From an uncultured Neomegalonema sp. (GTDB taxonomy: Bacteria > Pseudomonadota > Alphaproteobacteria > Rhodobacterales > Rhodobacteraceae), in NCBI GenBank assembly GCA_937911325.1, contig CALDSD010000054.1:1-64000 (forward strand): a stretch of 64,000 bases of DNA, written 5' to 3'. The notes under the pieces are model-generated. The model did not search any database. It saw nothing but the letters and a program-made list of their open reading frames with translations, and was not told the origin of the DNA. Shown piece by piece: positions 25,432 to 34,235 of this stretch. A program made the translations under genes and the position numbers. Positions within the stretch are counted from its first letter, which is position 1; the number at the start of each line of letters is the position of its first letter.

Positions 25432-26912
25432 CCGGCCACCCGCGCGATGAAGTAAGGCTCGGTTCTGTCGACATGGGTGCGGATTTCGCCGCGAGCGACT
25501 TCTTCCACTGTTTCGAACATGCCCGAGTATCGCGCGGCGCGCTCTTGGGAGCCGCGGAGCACCATCAGGAACTCCCGCCGATCGCCCGTCCGCAAACTCG
25601 ACGTGAGTTGGTAGTGATTGCCCGCCCCGGCGCTCCGGTTGAAGATCGCAATTTCGGTGGTGCCGAGACCGCCGACGAACATGCAGTCCGCCAGCAAGCG
25701 CCGATCTGTCGAGAGCAGCGGTTCGTCTGATCGCGCCTCAAGCGCCTTTGCGCAAATCTCCGGGCCCGGCCGCATCTTCTTGAAGGGGTCATAGAGCCTT
25801 GGAAGCTCGGCGTGGCGCGCCGAGTATACGCCGGCCACCCCCCAGAAACCCACAAAGGCCACAACGCCGATGGCGATGCTGGCGATGACCCAGCTTCGCA
25901 TCCGGCGATCCAGCAACCAGGTCGCAACCACCAACGCGCCGGCGATGTATGCCGGCGCCGCCCAGTTTGGATGGGCGCGGGCCAACAGCGCCTGAACCGT
26001 CATGATCACCGGCAAGGGCAGCGTCAGCCACATCAGCAGACGATACTCCCATTCGTCGCGCCACCGCCCTCTCCAGAGCATCAGACCCAAGGCGATCAAC
26101 AGCAGCGGCCCGAAGATCGCCGCCTGTGCGCCAAAGAACTCCAGCGCCTTGTCGGGGTTCAACGCCGCCCCGCCTCCAAGTTTGGTGTTGTCTCCGACAT
26201 GCGTGATCGTGGCGAAGTCGTTCAGCGCATTCCAATAGAGGTTCGGGCTCAGAACGACGACCGCCGCCGCGAACGCCAGCGCCGGACCGCGCCAATCGGT
26301 CACCCGCGCGCCCCAACGTCCCTGACGCGAAAACACCGCATACCCAAGGCACCCGCCGACAAATCCAACCATGGTGTACTTTGCGAGCAGCCCAGCCCCA
26401 ATGGCGGCGCCGACAGCGCCCCACCACAGCAAACCGCTCTTGCCGTCTTGCGTCGCTTGGAGCGCTCGCACCAATGCATACAAGGCCGCCGCCCATGCGG
26501 CCATCATCGGCGGATCCGTGCTCATGACGCCCGCCGACACCGTCACACCCGGAAGCGTGAGATACACCGCGCCCGCCCAGAAACCGGCGCGCGCGTCGAA
26601 CAGTCGGCGACCAGTCGCAAACAGCAGCCACGCGATCCATCCGTGAATCAGCGGCGGGAAGAACCGGACGCCGAACTCGGTGTCGCCAAAGATCTCGGTC
26701 GAGACCCGGATCAGCCATGCGGCCAAGGGCGGCTTCGAATAGTAGCCCAGATCGAGCTCTTCGCCGTATGTCCAGTACTGCGCCTCATCAAAATGCAGCG
26801 GCATGAGCGTGAGCGAGTTCACCAGGATCCGAACCGCGGCCGCGATCAGGATCAGACTGAGAATATGGCTCGTCCATTGCTCGCGGCTGTCATCAAGCAT
26901 TTGACTGTTCAT
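25416..26912 (-). CDS. GT39-type glycosyltransferase (ArnT/PMT-like membrane protein)
   Basis: A 498-residue polytopic protein of the ArnT/PMT (GT-C) superfamily, which moves a sugar from a lipid-phosphate donor to an envelope acceptor. The first periplasmic loop has the catalytic acidic pair in MPLHFDEAQYWTYGEEL, followed by YYSKPPLAAWLIR, the family signature. About ten membrane helices follow, then a soluble C-terminal part of some 110 residues. It stands alone, convergent with trhO and divergent from the metallo-hydrolase. It may decorate lipid A or an O-chain; no lipid A genes are near. Confidence 0.88.
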   Translation of the reverse strand: MNSQMLDDSREQWTSHILSLILIAAAVRILVNSLTLMPLHFDEAQYWTYGEELDLGYYSKPPLAAWLIRVSTEIFGDTEFGVRFFPPLIHGWIAWLLFATGRRLFDARAGFWAGAVYLTLPGVTVSAGVMSTDPPMMAAWAAALYALVRALQATQDGKSGLLWWGAVGAAIGAGLLAKYTMVGFVGGCLGYAVFSRQGRWGARVTDWRGPALAFAAAVVVLSPNLYWNALNDFATITHVGDNTKLGGGAALNPDKALEFFGAQAAIFGPLLLIALGLMLWRGRWRDEWEYRLLMWLTLPLPVIMTVQALLARAHPNWAAPAYIAGALVVATWLLDRRMRSWVIASIAIGVVAFVGFWGVAGVYSARHAELPRLYDPFKKMRPGPEICAKALEARSDEPLLSTDRRLLADCMFVGGLGTTEIAIFNRSAGAGNHYQLTSSLRTGDRREFLMVLRGSQERAARYSGMFETVEEVARGEIRTHVDRTEPYFIARVAGFKGY

Positions 26913-27133
26913 ACATCCCCTCGCTCGCCCGCAGCCAAGCGGGTCGACACCTGGTGCGAACTTTTACCTGACGCGGTTCTGGCCGATCCCGGTCCCTCGG
27001 GCAAGTTTGCGTGTCTCTCGCCAAGCCAGGCGCGCTTGCGATCGCCGCATGGGCTGATAAACAATCTACAATATTCAAATATCTGAAGGCGACTGCTGCG
27101 CGTCGTCACAAGGACCGAGAACAGGGGGCCAAG

Positions 27134-28120
27134 ATGACCCGATCCACCAAGCTGCTTGACCGACGGGACGTTCTGAAGATTGGGGCAGGGGCCGGCGTGC
27201 TGGGCGCGAGCGCACATTTCGGCATCGCAGCGCGCCCGGCGTTCGCCGCCGATTTTGAACAAGCTCCCGGCTTTTTCCGCTTCGCCTTGGGCGAGATGAC
27301 CGTGACGATCGTGTCCGACGGTCATTTGGAGATCCCGGCCAGCGTCGTCGCGAGCAATATCGGCGTTGACGAGCTACGCTCTTACTTGAGCGCGCGATTT
27401 CTCGACACCGACATCAACTACGGTCACACCAACCACGTGTTGATCGAGACCGGTGAAGATCTCGTCCTCGTCGACGTGGGGTCCGGCGAGCGGTTCCAGC
27501 CCACCGCAGGCAAGCTGGTCGAAAACCTCGATCTCGCAGGCTATGCCCCTGAAGACGTCACAAAGGTCGTCTTGACGCACGCGCACCCTGATCATGTCTG
27601 GGGCATGCTCGACGAGTTTGAAGACGACCTCCGCTTTCCCGAGGCGGAGCATATCGTCGGGGCGGCGGAGTTTGATTGGTGGATGGCTGCGGACCGCGTC
27701 GCCTCGTTGCCGGACGATCTGAAGCCCTTCGCTGTCGGCGCGCAAAAGTCTTTCGAACCCATCGCGGATCGGCTGGTCAAGGCCACAGACGGGCTCGACG
27801 TCGCACCAGGCTGTCGCTTGATCGCAACCCCTGGGCACACGCCTGGCCATATGTCGTTGATCGTCGAAAGCGGCGATCAGACCATGCTCGTCGCCGGAGA
27901 CGCGATCAACCACGGCTACGTCGCCTTTGAACACCCGGATTGGCGACCCGCTTTCGACTTCGACAAGGACCTCGCGGTGGCGACGCGAAAGCGCCTTCTT
28001 GAGATGTGCGCGTCGGATCGAATGTTGATTTCAGCGTATCATCTGCCGTTCCCTGGCGTGGGTCACGCGGCGCGGGCGGGTCAGGCATATCGCTATATGC
28101 CTGCTCTGTGGCGCTGGTAG
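27134..28120 (+). CDS. Tat-exported MBL-fold metallo-hydrolase
   Basis: A 328-residue metallo-beta-lactamase-fold hydrolase. The N-terminus has a twin-arginine signal: DRRDVLKIG, a hydrophobic Gly/Ala run and a cleavage site near AFAAD. The metal site is THAHPDHVWGM, then PGHTPGHMSL, the Asp in AGDAI and a late His in SAYHLPFPG, so it can bind two metals. Relatives include quorum-quenching lactonases and other periplasmic hydrolases. GGGGG lies just upstream of the ATG. It is divergent from the GT39 gene; a gap of 221 bases separates them. The substrate is unknown. Confidence 0.9.
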   Translation: MTRSTKLLDRRDVLKIGAGAGVLGASAHFGIAARPAFAADFEQAPGFFRFALGEMTVTIVSDGHLEIPASVVASNIGVDELRSYLSARFLDTDINYGHTNHVLIETGEDLVLVDVGSGERFQPTAGKLVENLDLAGYAPEDVTKVVLTHAHPDHVWGMLDEFEDDLRFPEAEHIVGAAEFDWWMAADRVASLPDDLKPFAVGAQKSFEPIADRLVKATDGLDVAPGCRLIATPGHTPGHMSLIVESGDQTMLVAGDAINHGYVAFEHPDWRPAFDFDKDLAVATRKRLLEMCASDRMLISAYHLPFPGVGHAARAGQAYRYMPALWRW

Positions 28121-28201
28121 GCCCTCCGCACGACAGACGCCTTGAAGACGAAACACACCGGCAAGAAATCGGGACTCAGCCGATGTCAAGCTGATCAAAA
28201 T

Positions 28202-28230
28202 CGAGACTTTTAGAGATTAACTAATATAAT
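28202..28230 (+). promoter_or_regulatory. promoter with consensus -10 (TATAAT)
   Basis: TATAAT at 28225-28230 is a perfect -10 box, which stands out in this GC-rich genome. The -35 region, 17 bases before it, is GAGACT and weak. Transcription would begin near 28237. No protein start follows closely. It fits as the promoter of the small RNA ending at the terminator at 28369-28402. Confidence 0.55.
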
Positions 28231-28236
28231 TTCGCT

Positions 28237-28402
28237 GCAATTGTATCGATGCGGGATAAGACCTTGTGATCGCGCCCGCTCTATCCCATTGTCTTATGAG
28301 CGCGGTGGACGCCGCAAGGAACAGACGAACGACACTCAGGTACGAACTCTCCAACTCTCAACTTTCTTCGCCCCGGCGCACCCGCGTTCGGGGCGTTTTT
28401 TT
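28237..28402 (+). ncRNA. candidate small RNA (about 165 nt)
   Basis: Between a consensus -10 box and a strong intrinsic terminator lie about 165 bases with no believable reading frame. The sequence has nested inverted repeats: GGGATA with TATCCC, ATAAGAC with GTCTTAT, and CGCTC with GAGCG. Some of these compete, which is common in regulatory RNAs. It lies after the metallo-hydrolase gene and before the DUF465 gene. It could instead be the 3' UTR of the hydrolase or the 5' leader of DUF465, but the promoter and terminator argue for a separate transcript. It does not carry the SRP RNA core motif. Confidence 0.5.
28369..28402 (+). terminator. Rho-independent terminator
   Basis: CGCCCCG and CGGGGCG form a 7-bp GC stem with a 13-base loop, followed directly by seven Ts. 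It is the clearest plus-strand terminator in the window. Confidence 0.85.
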
Positions 28403-28518
28403 GTTGAATGCTCGGCTGGTCCGTTCGGCTTGAGCGGGATCAAGTTTCCGTCTTCCAACCTAGGCGATGGTGCTCCAGCCGCCAGGTTGGCGGCGTTGTG
28501 AAACAAACGGTTCCAAAG

Positions 28519-28767
28519 ATGACTCACACACCACATGAACTCACCGAAGCATTCCCCGAGCACGTTGACGCGATCCATCGTCTGAAGATGGAGAATGTCC
28601 ACTTTGCAAAGCTGGCCGACACATATCACGACCTGAACCGCGAGATTCACCGCGCCGAAACCAATATCGAGCCGATGGACGACTTTCACGTCGTCGAGCT
28701 TCGCAAGAAGAGGTTGTCGCTGCTTGACCAGATCCACGCCATGCTCACGCATGGACCCGCTACCTGA
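28519..28767 (+). CDS. DUF465 (YdcH-like) small helical protein
   Basis: An 82-residue all-helical protein of the DUF465/YdcH family (PF04325). It begins PHELTEAFPEHVDAIHRLKMENVHFAKLADTYHDLNREIHRAE and ends VELRKKRLSLLDQIHAML, both parts typical. Members form small coiled-coil hairpins; the function is unsettled. The ATG at 28519 is used because the family starts at this point; upstream sequence in frame has no homology. The likely small-RNA gene ends 116 bases upstream. Confidence 0.85.
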   Translation: MTHTPHELTEAFPEHVDAIHRLKMENVHFAKLADTYHDLNREIHRAETNIEPMDDFHVVELRKKRLSLLDQIHAMLTHGPAT

Positions 28768-28973
28768 GCGGATGCGCCGAAACGCGACCGAGCTCGATCG
28801 ATCGTCAGGTTCCGAAGGGCGATCGGCGTTCAAGATGAACAAAGTCATCAACCAGATCTCTGAACGGGGCGATCGCTCTTGAGTTGACAAGCCGCCGCGG
28901 CTGATGGCCCCTGCTGAAAGCGCGTGAGCCCATAGCGCCGGCTGACGCGCACAAAACCAGACCAGGAGCCGAG

Positions 28974-31616
28974 ATGCTGTCGTTGCGCCCCGAGGACGCT
29001 ACCGCCCTGCCGATGGTGAAGCTCGCCGACTACCAACCGCCGGATTGGTTGGTGGACAGCGTTCACCTGACGTTTTTGCTGCATCCAACGGCGACGCGGA
29101 TCGTCAGTCGGCTTCGACTGCGCCGCAACGCAGATGGCGCGACCAGGCCTGACCTGCGATTGCTCGGGCGAAAACTGACCCTCGTGAGCGCCTCGATCGA
29201 CGGCGTCCCTCTGAAGGACGGCGACTACGCCTTGGACGAAGAAGGGCTCACCGTCAGCAGCGCGCTGCTGGACGGCGACGCAGTTGTCTGGGAGTGCGAA
29301 ACCGAAGTCGACCCCAAGGCGAACACGGCCCTTGAGGGGCTTTACATGTCGCGCGACATGTTCTGCACCCAATGCGAAGCCGAGGGTTTTCGCAAGATCA
29401 CCTATTATCCGGACCGTCCGGACGTCATGAGCGTCTTCGAGGTTCGGATCGAAGGCGACAAGGCGGCCTTCCCGGTTTTGCTCTCCAACGGAAACCGTGT
29501 CGCGGCGGGCGATCTTCCAAACGGCCGCCACTTCGCCGAATGGCGCGACCCGCATCCGAAACCGTCCTATCTGTTTGCGCTTGTGGCCGGCGATCTGGTG
29601 TCGACCGAAGACGCCTTCACCACGGCCTCGGGACGCAACGTAACGCTTCAGATCTTCACGCGGCCCGGCGATGAAACGAAGACCGCCTATGCGATGGACG
29701 CGCTGAAGCGGTCGATGCTCTGGGACGAGCAGGCCTATGGGCGCGAATACGATCTCGACCTCTTCATGATTGTCGCTGTCGACGACTTCAACATGGGCGC
29801 GATGGAGAACAAGGGCCTCAACATCTTCAACTCGAAATACGTGCTCGCCAGCGCGGAGACGGCGACCGACCGCGACTACGAGCTGATCGAGAGCGTTGTC
29901 GCTCATGAGTACTTCCACAACTGGACGGGCAATCGGATCACGTGTCGAGACTGGTTTCAGCTTTGCCTCAAGGAGGGCCTGACCGTCTTTCGTGATCAGC
30001 AGTTCTCCGAAGAGGAAAGGTCGGAAGCAGTCACCCGGATCGACGAAGTGAGAACCCTTCGCGCCCGGCAGTTTCGAGAAGACGCCGGCCCCCTCGCCCA
30101 TCCGGTTCGTCCAGAGCAGTATGTCGAGATCAACAACTTCTACACAGCGACCGTCTACGAGAAGGGCGCAGAGATCGTGCGGTTGCTGCACACGCTGGTC
30201 GGGCCGGAGGGTTATCGGCAGGCGTTGGACCTCTACTTCGAACGGCATGACGGCGAGGCGTGCACCATTGAAGATTTCCGGCGCTGCTTCGAGGATGTCT
30301 CAGGTCGCGACCTGAGCGACTTCGCGCGCTGGTGGAGCCAGGCCGGGACGCCTCGGGTTCACGTCGAGGAGCGTTTTGAGAACGGCGTTTATGAGATCAA
30401 ACTGTCCCAGCATGTCGAGCCGACGCCGGGTCAGCCGACGAAAGACCCCGTCACCATTCCTATGAAGTTTGGCTTGTTGGGCCATGACGGACAGGAACTC
30501 GACGTCGCGGCCGACCTGGCGGGACTGATAGAGCTCGACGCAGCGGAGAAAGTCGTTCGGATCGAGGGGGTGCAGGAAAAACCCACCTTGTCGATCAACC
30601 GGGGGTTCTCCGCTCCGGTGATCATTGACCGCGCGATGAGCCCGGAAGAGCAGGCGTTCTTGCTGGCCCATGACAGCGACCCGTTCAATCGTTGGGAGGC
30701 TGGGCGCGCGTACGCCGTCGACACAATCCTAAAACGGATCGAAAACCCCGGCTTGGATGTGGGCGGTTTCGTCGACGCAATGGGGCAAGCGCTTTGCAAC
30801 GCCGAGCTGGATCCAGCCTTCCGGGCCCTCGTGTGGACGTTGCCAAGCGAAGAAGAGTTGGCGCAGACGGTCGCTGACCGTGGGGGCTTCGCCGACCCAG
30901 ACGCGATTTACGCGGCGCGATTGGGGGTACAAGCCGCGCTCGGAGAAGCGCATTACGACCTCCTTTGGCGACTGCTCGAAGAGATGAAGACGCCCGGGCC
31001 TTACGCGGCGGACGCCGACAGCGCCGGCAAACGCGCGCTCAAGAACATGTCCCTGAGCTATCTGGCGCGGCTCGGAAGAGCCGCGGCGCTGGAGGCCGTC
31101 GAAACCCAGTTTCGCGATGCGGACAACATGACCGACCAGTTGCCGGCCTTGACGTTGCTCGTGCATACCGGCGCGGGAGCGTCCGACCGAGCCCTGGAGG
31201 CGTTCTACGACCGCTGGCGCAGCGACAGTCTGGTGTTGGGCAAATGGTTCGGCGTTCAAGCGACGTCGCCGCAACCAAATGTCCTGGAGCAGGTCGTTGC
31301 GCTGACCGAGCACCCCGCGTTCGAGTGGAAGAACCCAAACAAGTTCCGAGCGCTGATCGGCGCGTTCGCGATGGCGAACCCGGTCGGGTTCCATCGGGCG
31401 GATGGCGGCGGATACCGCTTTTTCACGGATTGGCTGATCCGACTGGATCCCGTGAATCCTCAAACAACGGCGAAACTCACAGGCGCCTTTGAAAGTTGGC
31501 GGCGTTATGACAACGCGCGTCAGTCGATGATGACAACCGAACTGCGGCGGCTTCAGAACACCGAAGGTCTCTCGAAAGACACCAGTGAAATGGTCGGTCG
31601 CCTGTTGGGCGGGTAG
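28974..31616 (+). CDS. pepN: aminopeptidase N
   Basis: A full-length 880-residue M1-family zinc aminopeptidase that removes N-terminal residues from peptides in the cytoplasm. The exopeptidase motif GAMENKGLN lies near residue 277, the zinc motif HEYFHNWTGNRITCRDW near 310, with the third zinc ligand Glu in LKEGLTVFRDQ. The tyrosine of YEKGAEIVRLL completes the site. The C-terminal helical arch of DUF3458 type is present. It converges on the polyamine ATPase gene with 5 bases between the stops. The 206-base gap upstream shows nothing besides a presumed promoter. Confidence 0.97.
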   Translation: MLSLRPEDATALPMVKLADYQPPDWLVDSVHLTFLLHPTATRIVSRLRLRRNADGATRPDLRLLGRKLTLVSASIDGVPLKDGDYALDEEGLTVSSALLDGDAVVWECETEVDPKANTALEGLYMSRDMFCTQCEAEGFRKITYYPDRPDVMSVFEVRIEGDKAAFPVLLSNGNRVAAGDLPNGRHFAEWRDPHPKPSYLFALVAGDLVSTEDAFTTASGRNVTLQIFTRPGDETKTAYAMDALKRSMLWDEQAYGREYDLDLFMIVAVDDFNMGAMENKGLNIFNSKYVLASAETATDRDYELIESVVAHEYFHNWTGNRITCRDWFQLCLKEGLTVFRDQQFSEEERSEAVTRIDEVRTLRARQFREDAGPLAHPVRPEQYVEINNFYTATVYEKGAEIVRLLHTLVGPEGYRQALDLYFERHDGEACTIEDFRRCFEDVSGRDLSDFARWWSQAGTPRVHVEERFENGVYEIKLSQHVEPTPGQPTKDPVTIPMKFGLLGHDGQELDVAADLAGLIELDAAEKVVRIEGVQEKPTLSINRGFSAPVIIDRAMSPEEQAFLLAHDSDPFNRWEAGRAYAVDTILKRIENPGLDVGGFVDAMGQALCNAELDPAFRALVWTLPSEEELAQTVADRGGFADPDAIYAARLGVQAALGEAHYDLLWRLLEEMKTPGPYAADADSAGKRALKNMSLSYLARLGRAAALEAVETQFRDADNMTDQLPALTLLVHTGAGASDRALEAFYDRWRSDSLVLGKWFGVQATSPQPNVLEQVVALTEHPAFEWKNPNKFRALIGAFAMANPVGFHRADGGGYRFFTDWLIRLDPVNPQTTAKLTGAFESWRRYDNARQSMMTTELRRLQNTEGLSKDTSEMVGRLLGG

Positions 31617-31621
31617 GCCGT

Positions 31622-32803
31622 CTAGTCGGCGAGGACGACGACCGCGCCGGCATCCCAGCTCATACGCACCTTGTCTTCCCAGGTGATCGTCTCGGTGAGC
31701 GTTCGGACGCGATTGGTGCGCGCGACTTTTATGATGCGATCCGAGGACAGCCGCACGCGATAGATGGACATGTCGCCGAGATAGGCGATGTCCTCCACGA
31801 CGCCTTCGAGCATGTTCTCCGTCGGAGCTTCAGGCGTATCGGCGCGTTCGATGCGAAGCTTCTCAGGCCGCAGAGCCAACGTCACCGAACCGCCAGGCGC
31901 TCCCTGTTGCGCCCGACTGGCTCGGAAGGGCGTGCTGCTTTCTTCGGACGCGATGACCGCGCCGTCCTCGCCAACGTCCGCGATCACCCCTTCGAAGAAA
32001 TTCACATCGCCCAGAAAGTCGGCGACATAGCGGGTCGACGGCGCTTCGTAGACTTCGTGCGGCTCGCCGACCTGCGCCAAGCGTCCATGATCCATCACCG
32101 CCAATCGGGTCGAAACCGTCATCGCTTCTTCTTGGTCATGGGTCACGATCACGAACGTCAGCCCGAGCTCTTCCTGGATGTTCACCAGCTCGAACTGGGT
32201 CTCTTCGCGAAGCTTCTTGTCCAACGCGCCCAGAGGTTCATCCAGCAGCAAGAGCTTTGGCCGCTTCGCCAGCGCGCGCGCCAGCGCGACGCGTTGACGT
32301 TGCCCACCGGAGAGCTGGTGGGGTCGCCGATGCGCCATCGGCTCGAGCTTCACGAGCGACAGCATCTCATCGACACGGTCCTTCACCGCCGACTTCGCCA
32401 TGCCCTCTTGCTCGAGACCGAACGCGATGTTTTTCGCGACGCTCATATGCGGAAACAGGGCGTAGGACTGGAACATCATGTTGACTGGCCGCTCGTAGGG
32501 CGGAACGTCTGCGATGTCCTGTCCGTCCAACTCGATGCGGCCTTCATCTGGCGTTTCAAAGCCCGCGAGCATCCGCAGCAGAGTCGTCTTTCCACAGCCC
32601 GAAGGACCAAGAAGCGCAAAGAACTCTCGCGCATAGATGTCGAGTGAAATGTCGTTGATCGCGACCGCGTCGCCGAACGTCTTGCGCAGGCCTATGAGCT
32701 TCAGGTGAGGTCGCGCATCGGCATCGAGCCAGGGAGCCGCGCAACCCGTCTTTGATTTTCCTGCGGAGGTCGCAGGCGTGGGCGTGTCGATCGTTTGGCT
32801 CAC
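31622..32803 (-). CDS. potG: polyamine ABC transporter ATP-binding protein
   Basis: A 393-residue PotA/PotG-type ATPase that powers uptake of putrescine or spermidine. Walker A is GPSGCGKTT, the Q-loop MMFQSYALFPHMSV, the signature LSGGQRQRVALARAL, Walker B LLLLDEPLGALD, followed by the H-loop VTHDQEE. The C-terminal TOBE domain (VTLALRPEKLRIERA) is present. The start is taken as the GTG at 32803, which begins in the gap after potF. It follows potF by 83 bases with a hairpin between. No permease gene follows, because pepN converges here. Confidence 0.92.
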   Translation of the reverse strand: MSQTIDTPTPATSAGKSKTGCAAPWLDADARPHLKLIGLRKTFGDAVAINDISLDIYAREFFALLGPSGCGKTTLLRMLAGFETPDEGRIELDGQDIADVPPYERPVNMMFQSYALFPHMSVAKNIAFGLEQEGMAKSAVKDRVDEMLSLVKLEPMAHRRPHQLSGGQRQRVALARALAKRPKLLLLDEPLGALDKKLREETQFELVNIQEELGLTFVIVTHDQEEAMTVSTRLAVMDHGRLAQVGEPHEVYEAPSTRYVADFLGDVNFFEGVIADVGEDGAVIASEESSTPFRASRAQQGAPGGSVTLALRPEKLRIERADTPEAPTENMLEGVVEDIAYLGDMSIYRVRLSSDRIIKVARTNRVRTLTETITWEDKVRMSWDAGAVVVLAD

Positions 32804-32845
32804 TGGCGCCGCCCCAAACCTGAAGAGGAAGAAAAGGTTCAAATA

Positions 32846-32875
32846 AGAGGCGCGCCGGATCCGCGGCGCGCCTCT
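32846..32875 (-). terminator. hairpin between potF and the ATPase gene (possible attenuator)
   Basis: A perfect 11-bp stem (AGAGGCGCGCC with GGCGCGCCTCT) encloses 8 bases, 12 bases past the potF stop. In the transcribed direction it is followed by TTATTT. It may terminate part of the transcripts or protect the potF mRNA, giving more binding protein than ATPase. Confidence 0.6.
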
Positions 32876-32886
32876 GGCGTTGAGCG

Positions 32887-33999
32887 CTACTGCCCTGTCA
32901 CCACTTTGGTCCAAAGACGGGTGACGACCCGCTGCTCTTTCGGACCATAGGCCGTGACCGTGTACAGGTTCTCCAAGGTGGCGTCGTCAGGATAGATCGC
33001 CGTGTCGCCGATCACGTCTTCGTTCAGCAGCGGCTTTGAGGCTTCGTTGCCGTTCGCGTAGTAGACGTAGTTCGACGCTTTCGCCATCACCTCGGGACGC
33101 ATGATGTAGTCGAGGAACGCGTGCGCGTATTCCGGGTTCGGGGCGTCGGCTGGGATCGCCATCTGGTCGAACCACATCAACGCGCCTTCTTTCGGGATCG
33201 CGTACTCGACCGAAACACCGGCGTCCGCCTCCGCTGCGCGATCGCGCGCCTGCAGAATATCGCCCGACCAACCGATGGCGACGCAGATGTCCCCGTTCGC
33301 CAACGCGTTGATGTACTCGGACGAGTGGAACTTCTGCACGTAAGGTCGGACAGCCTGCAACACGGCTTCCGCTTTCGCGATCACTTCAGGATCTTTGCTG
33401 TCGGGATCCTCGCCGATGTAATTCAGGGCCGCGGGGATCAGCTCGGTCGGGGCGTCGAGGAAATGGACGCCGCAGCTTTGCAGTCGTTCCATATTGGCGG
33501 GCTCGAAGACCAGCGAGAGCGAATCAACCGGCGCATCCGCGCCCAACGCGTCGGCCACTTTCTCGACATTGTAGCCGATCCCGGTGGTGCCCCACATGTA
33601 GTTGATCGAGTACTGGCCGCCCGGGTCGTACTTTTCCGTCCGATCGGAAACGACGTTCCACATGTTCTTGAGGTTTGGCAGTTTCGATTTGTCCAGCGGG
33701 GCGAACGCGCCGGCCTGGATCTGACGCGACAGGAACGAGCCGGTGGGAACGACAATGTCGTAACCTGTGCCGCCTGCGAGCATCTTTGTTTCGAGGACCT
33801 CGTTGCTGTCAAAGACGTCGTATTGGACTTTAATGCCCGTCTCCGCTTCGAAATCCGTCAGGATCTCCTCGTCGATGTAATCCGACCAGTTGTAGACGTT
33901 GACAACCTTGTCTTGAGCGAGGGCCGTTGTGGCCGACAAAGCTGCGGCCACCGAAACGCCGACAACCGCGGTCGACGAAAATAGACGGCGAATGTTCAT
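32887..33999 (-). CDS. potF: polyamine ABC transporter substrate-binding protein
   Basis: A 370-residue periplasmic binding protein of the PotD/PotF family. The signal peptide ends near TTALAQD. The mature start VVNVYNWSDYIDEEILTDFEAETGIKV and the later WGTTGIGYNVEK and SGDILQA segments match putrescine-binding proteins; the aromatic and acidic residues of the amine pocket (W in YNWSDY, D in the SGD loop) are present. The ATG at 33999 has GGAG 10 bases upstream. It is divergent from a putrescine-oxidase-like flavoenzyme, which suggests use of putrescine as nutrient. Confidence 0.93.
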   Translation of the reverse strand: MNIRRLFSSTAVVGVSVAAALSATTALAQDKVVNVYNWSDYIDEEILTDFEAETGIKVQYDVFDSNEVLETKMLAGGTGYDIVVPTGSFLSRQIQAGAFAPLDKSKLPNLKNMWNVVSDRTEKYDPGGQYSINYMWGTTGIGYNVEKVADALGADAPVDSLSLVFEPANMERLQSCGVHFLDAPTELIPAALNYIGEDPDSKDPEVIAKAEAVLQAVRPYVQKFHSSEYINALANGDICVAIGWSGDILQARDRAAEADAGVSVEYAIPKEGALMWFDQMAIPADAPNPEYAHAFLDYIMRPEVMAKASNYVYYANGNEASKPLLNEDVIGDTAIYPDDATLENLYTVTAYGPKEQRVVTRLWTKVVTGQ

Positions 34000-34235
34000 T
34001 CTATGAGCACTCCACAATTCCTGCCCGGTATGACGCCGGGGCGATGCACCGGCCTGCGCGCAAAAGCGTCATCGCCGGATTGGCACAACACTAGACACCG
34101 CAAAGCCGCGTCGCCAAGCGTTTATACGCATCTGACGCGTGTTCGCGCCTCGCCAGCGCTGGATTTGCGCGCGCATCTTCGCCAGAGTGCTCACAACTTC
34201 CGCATTTGCCCCGCCCCTCACACACGCCGCGACAC

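Noticed and set aside
28241-28501. 86-residue frame across the small-RNA region
   Set aside because: It reads through the intrinsic terminator, has no ribosome site and no recognisable domain.
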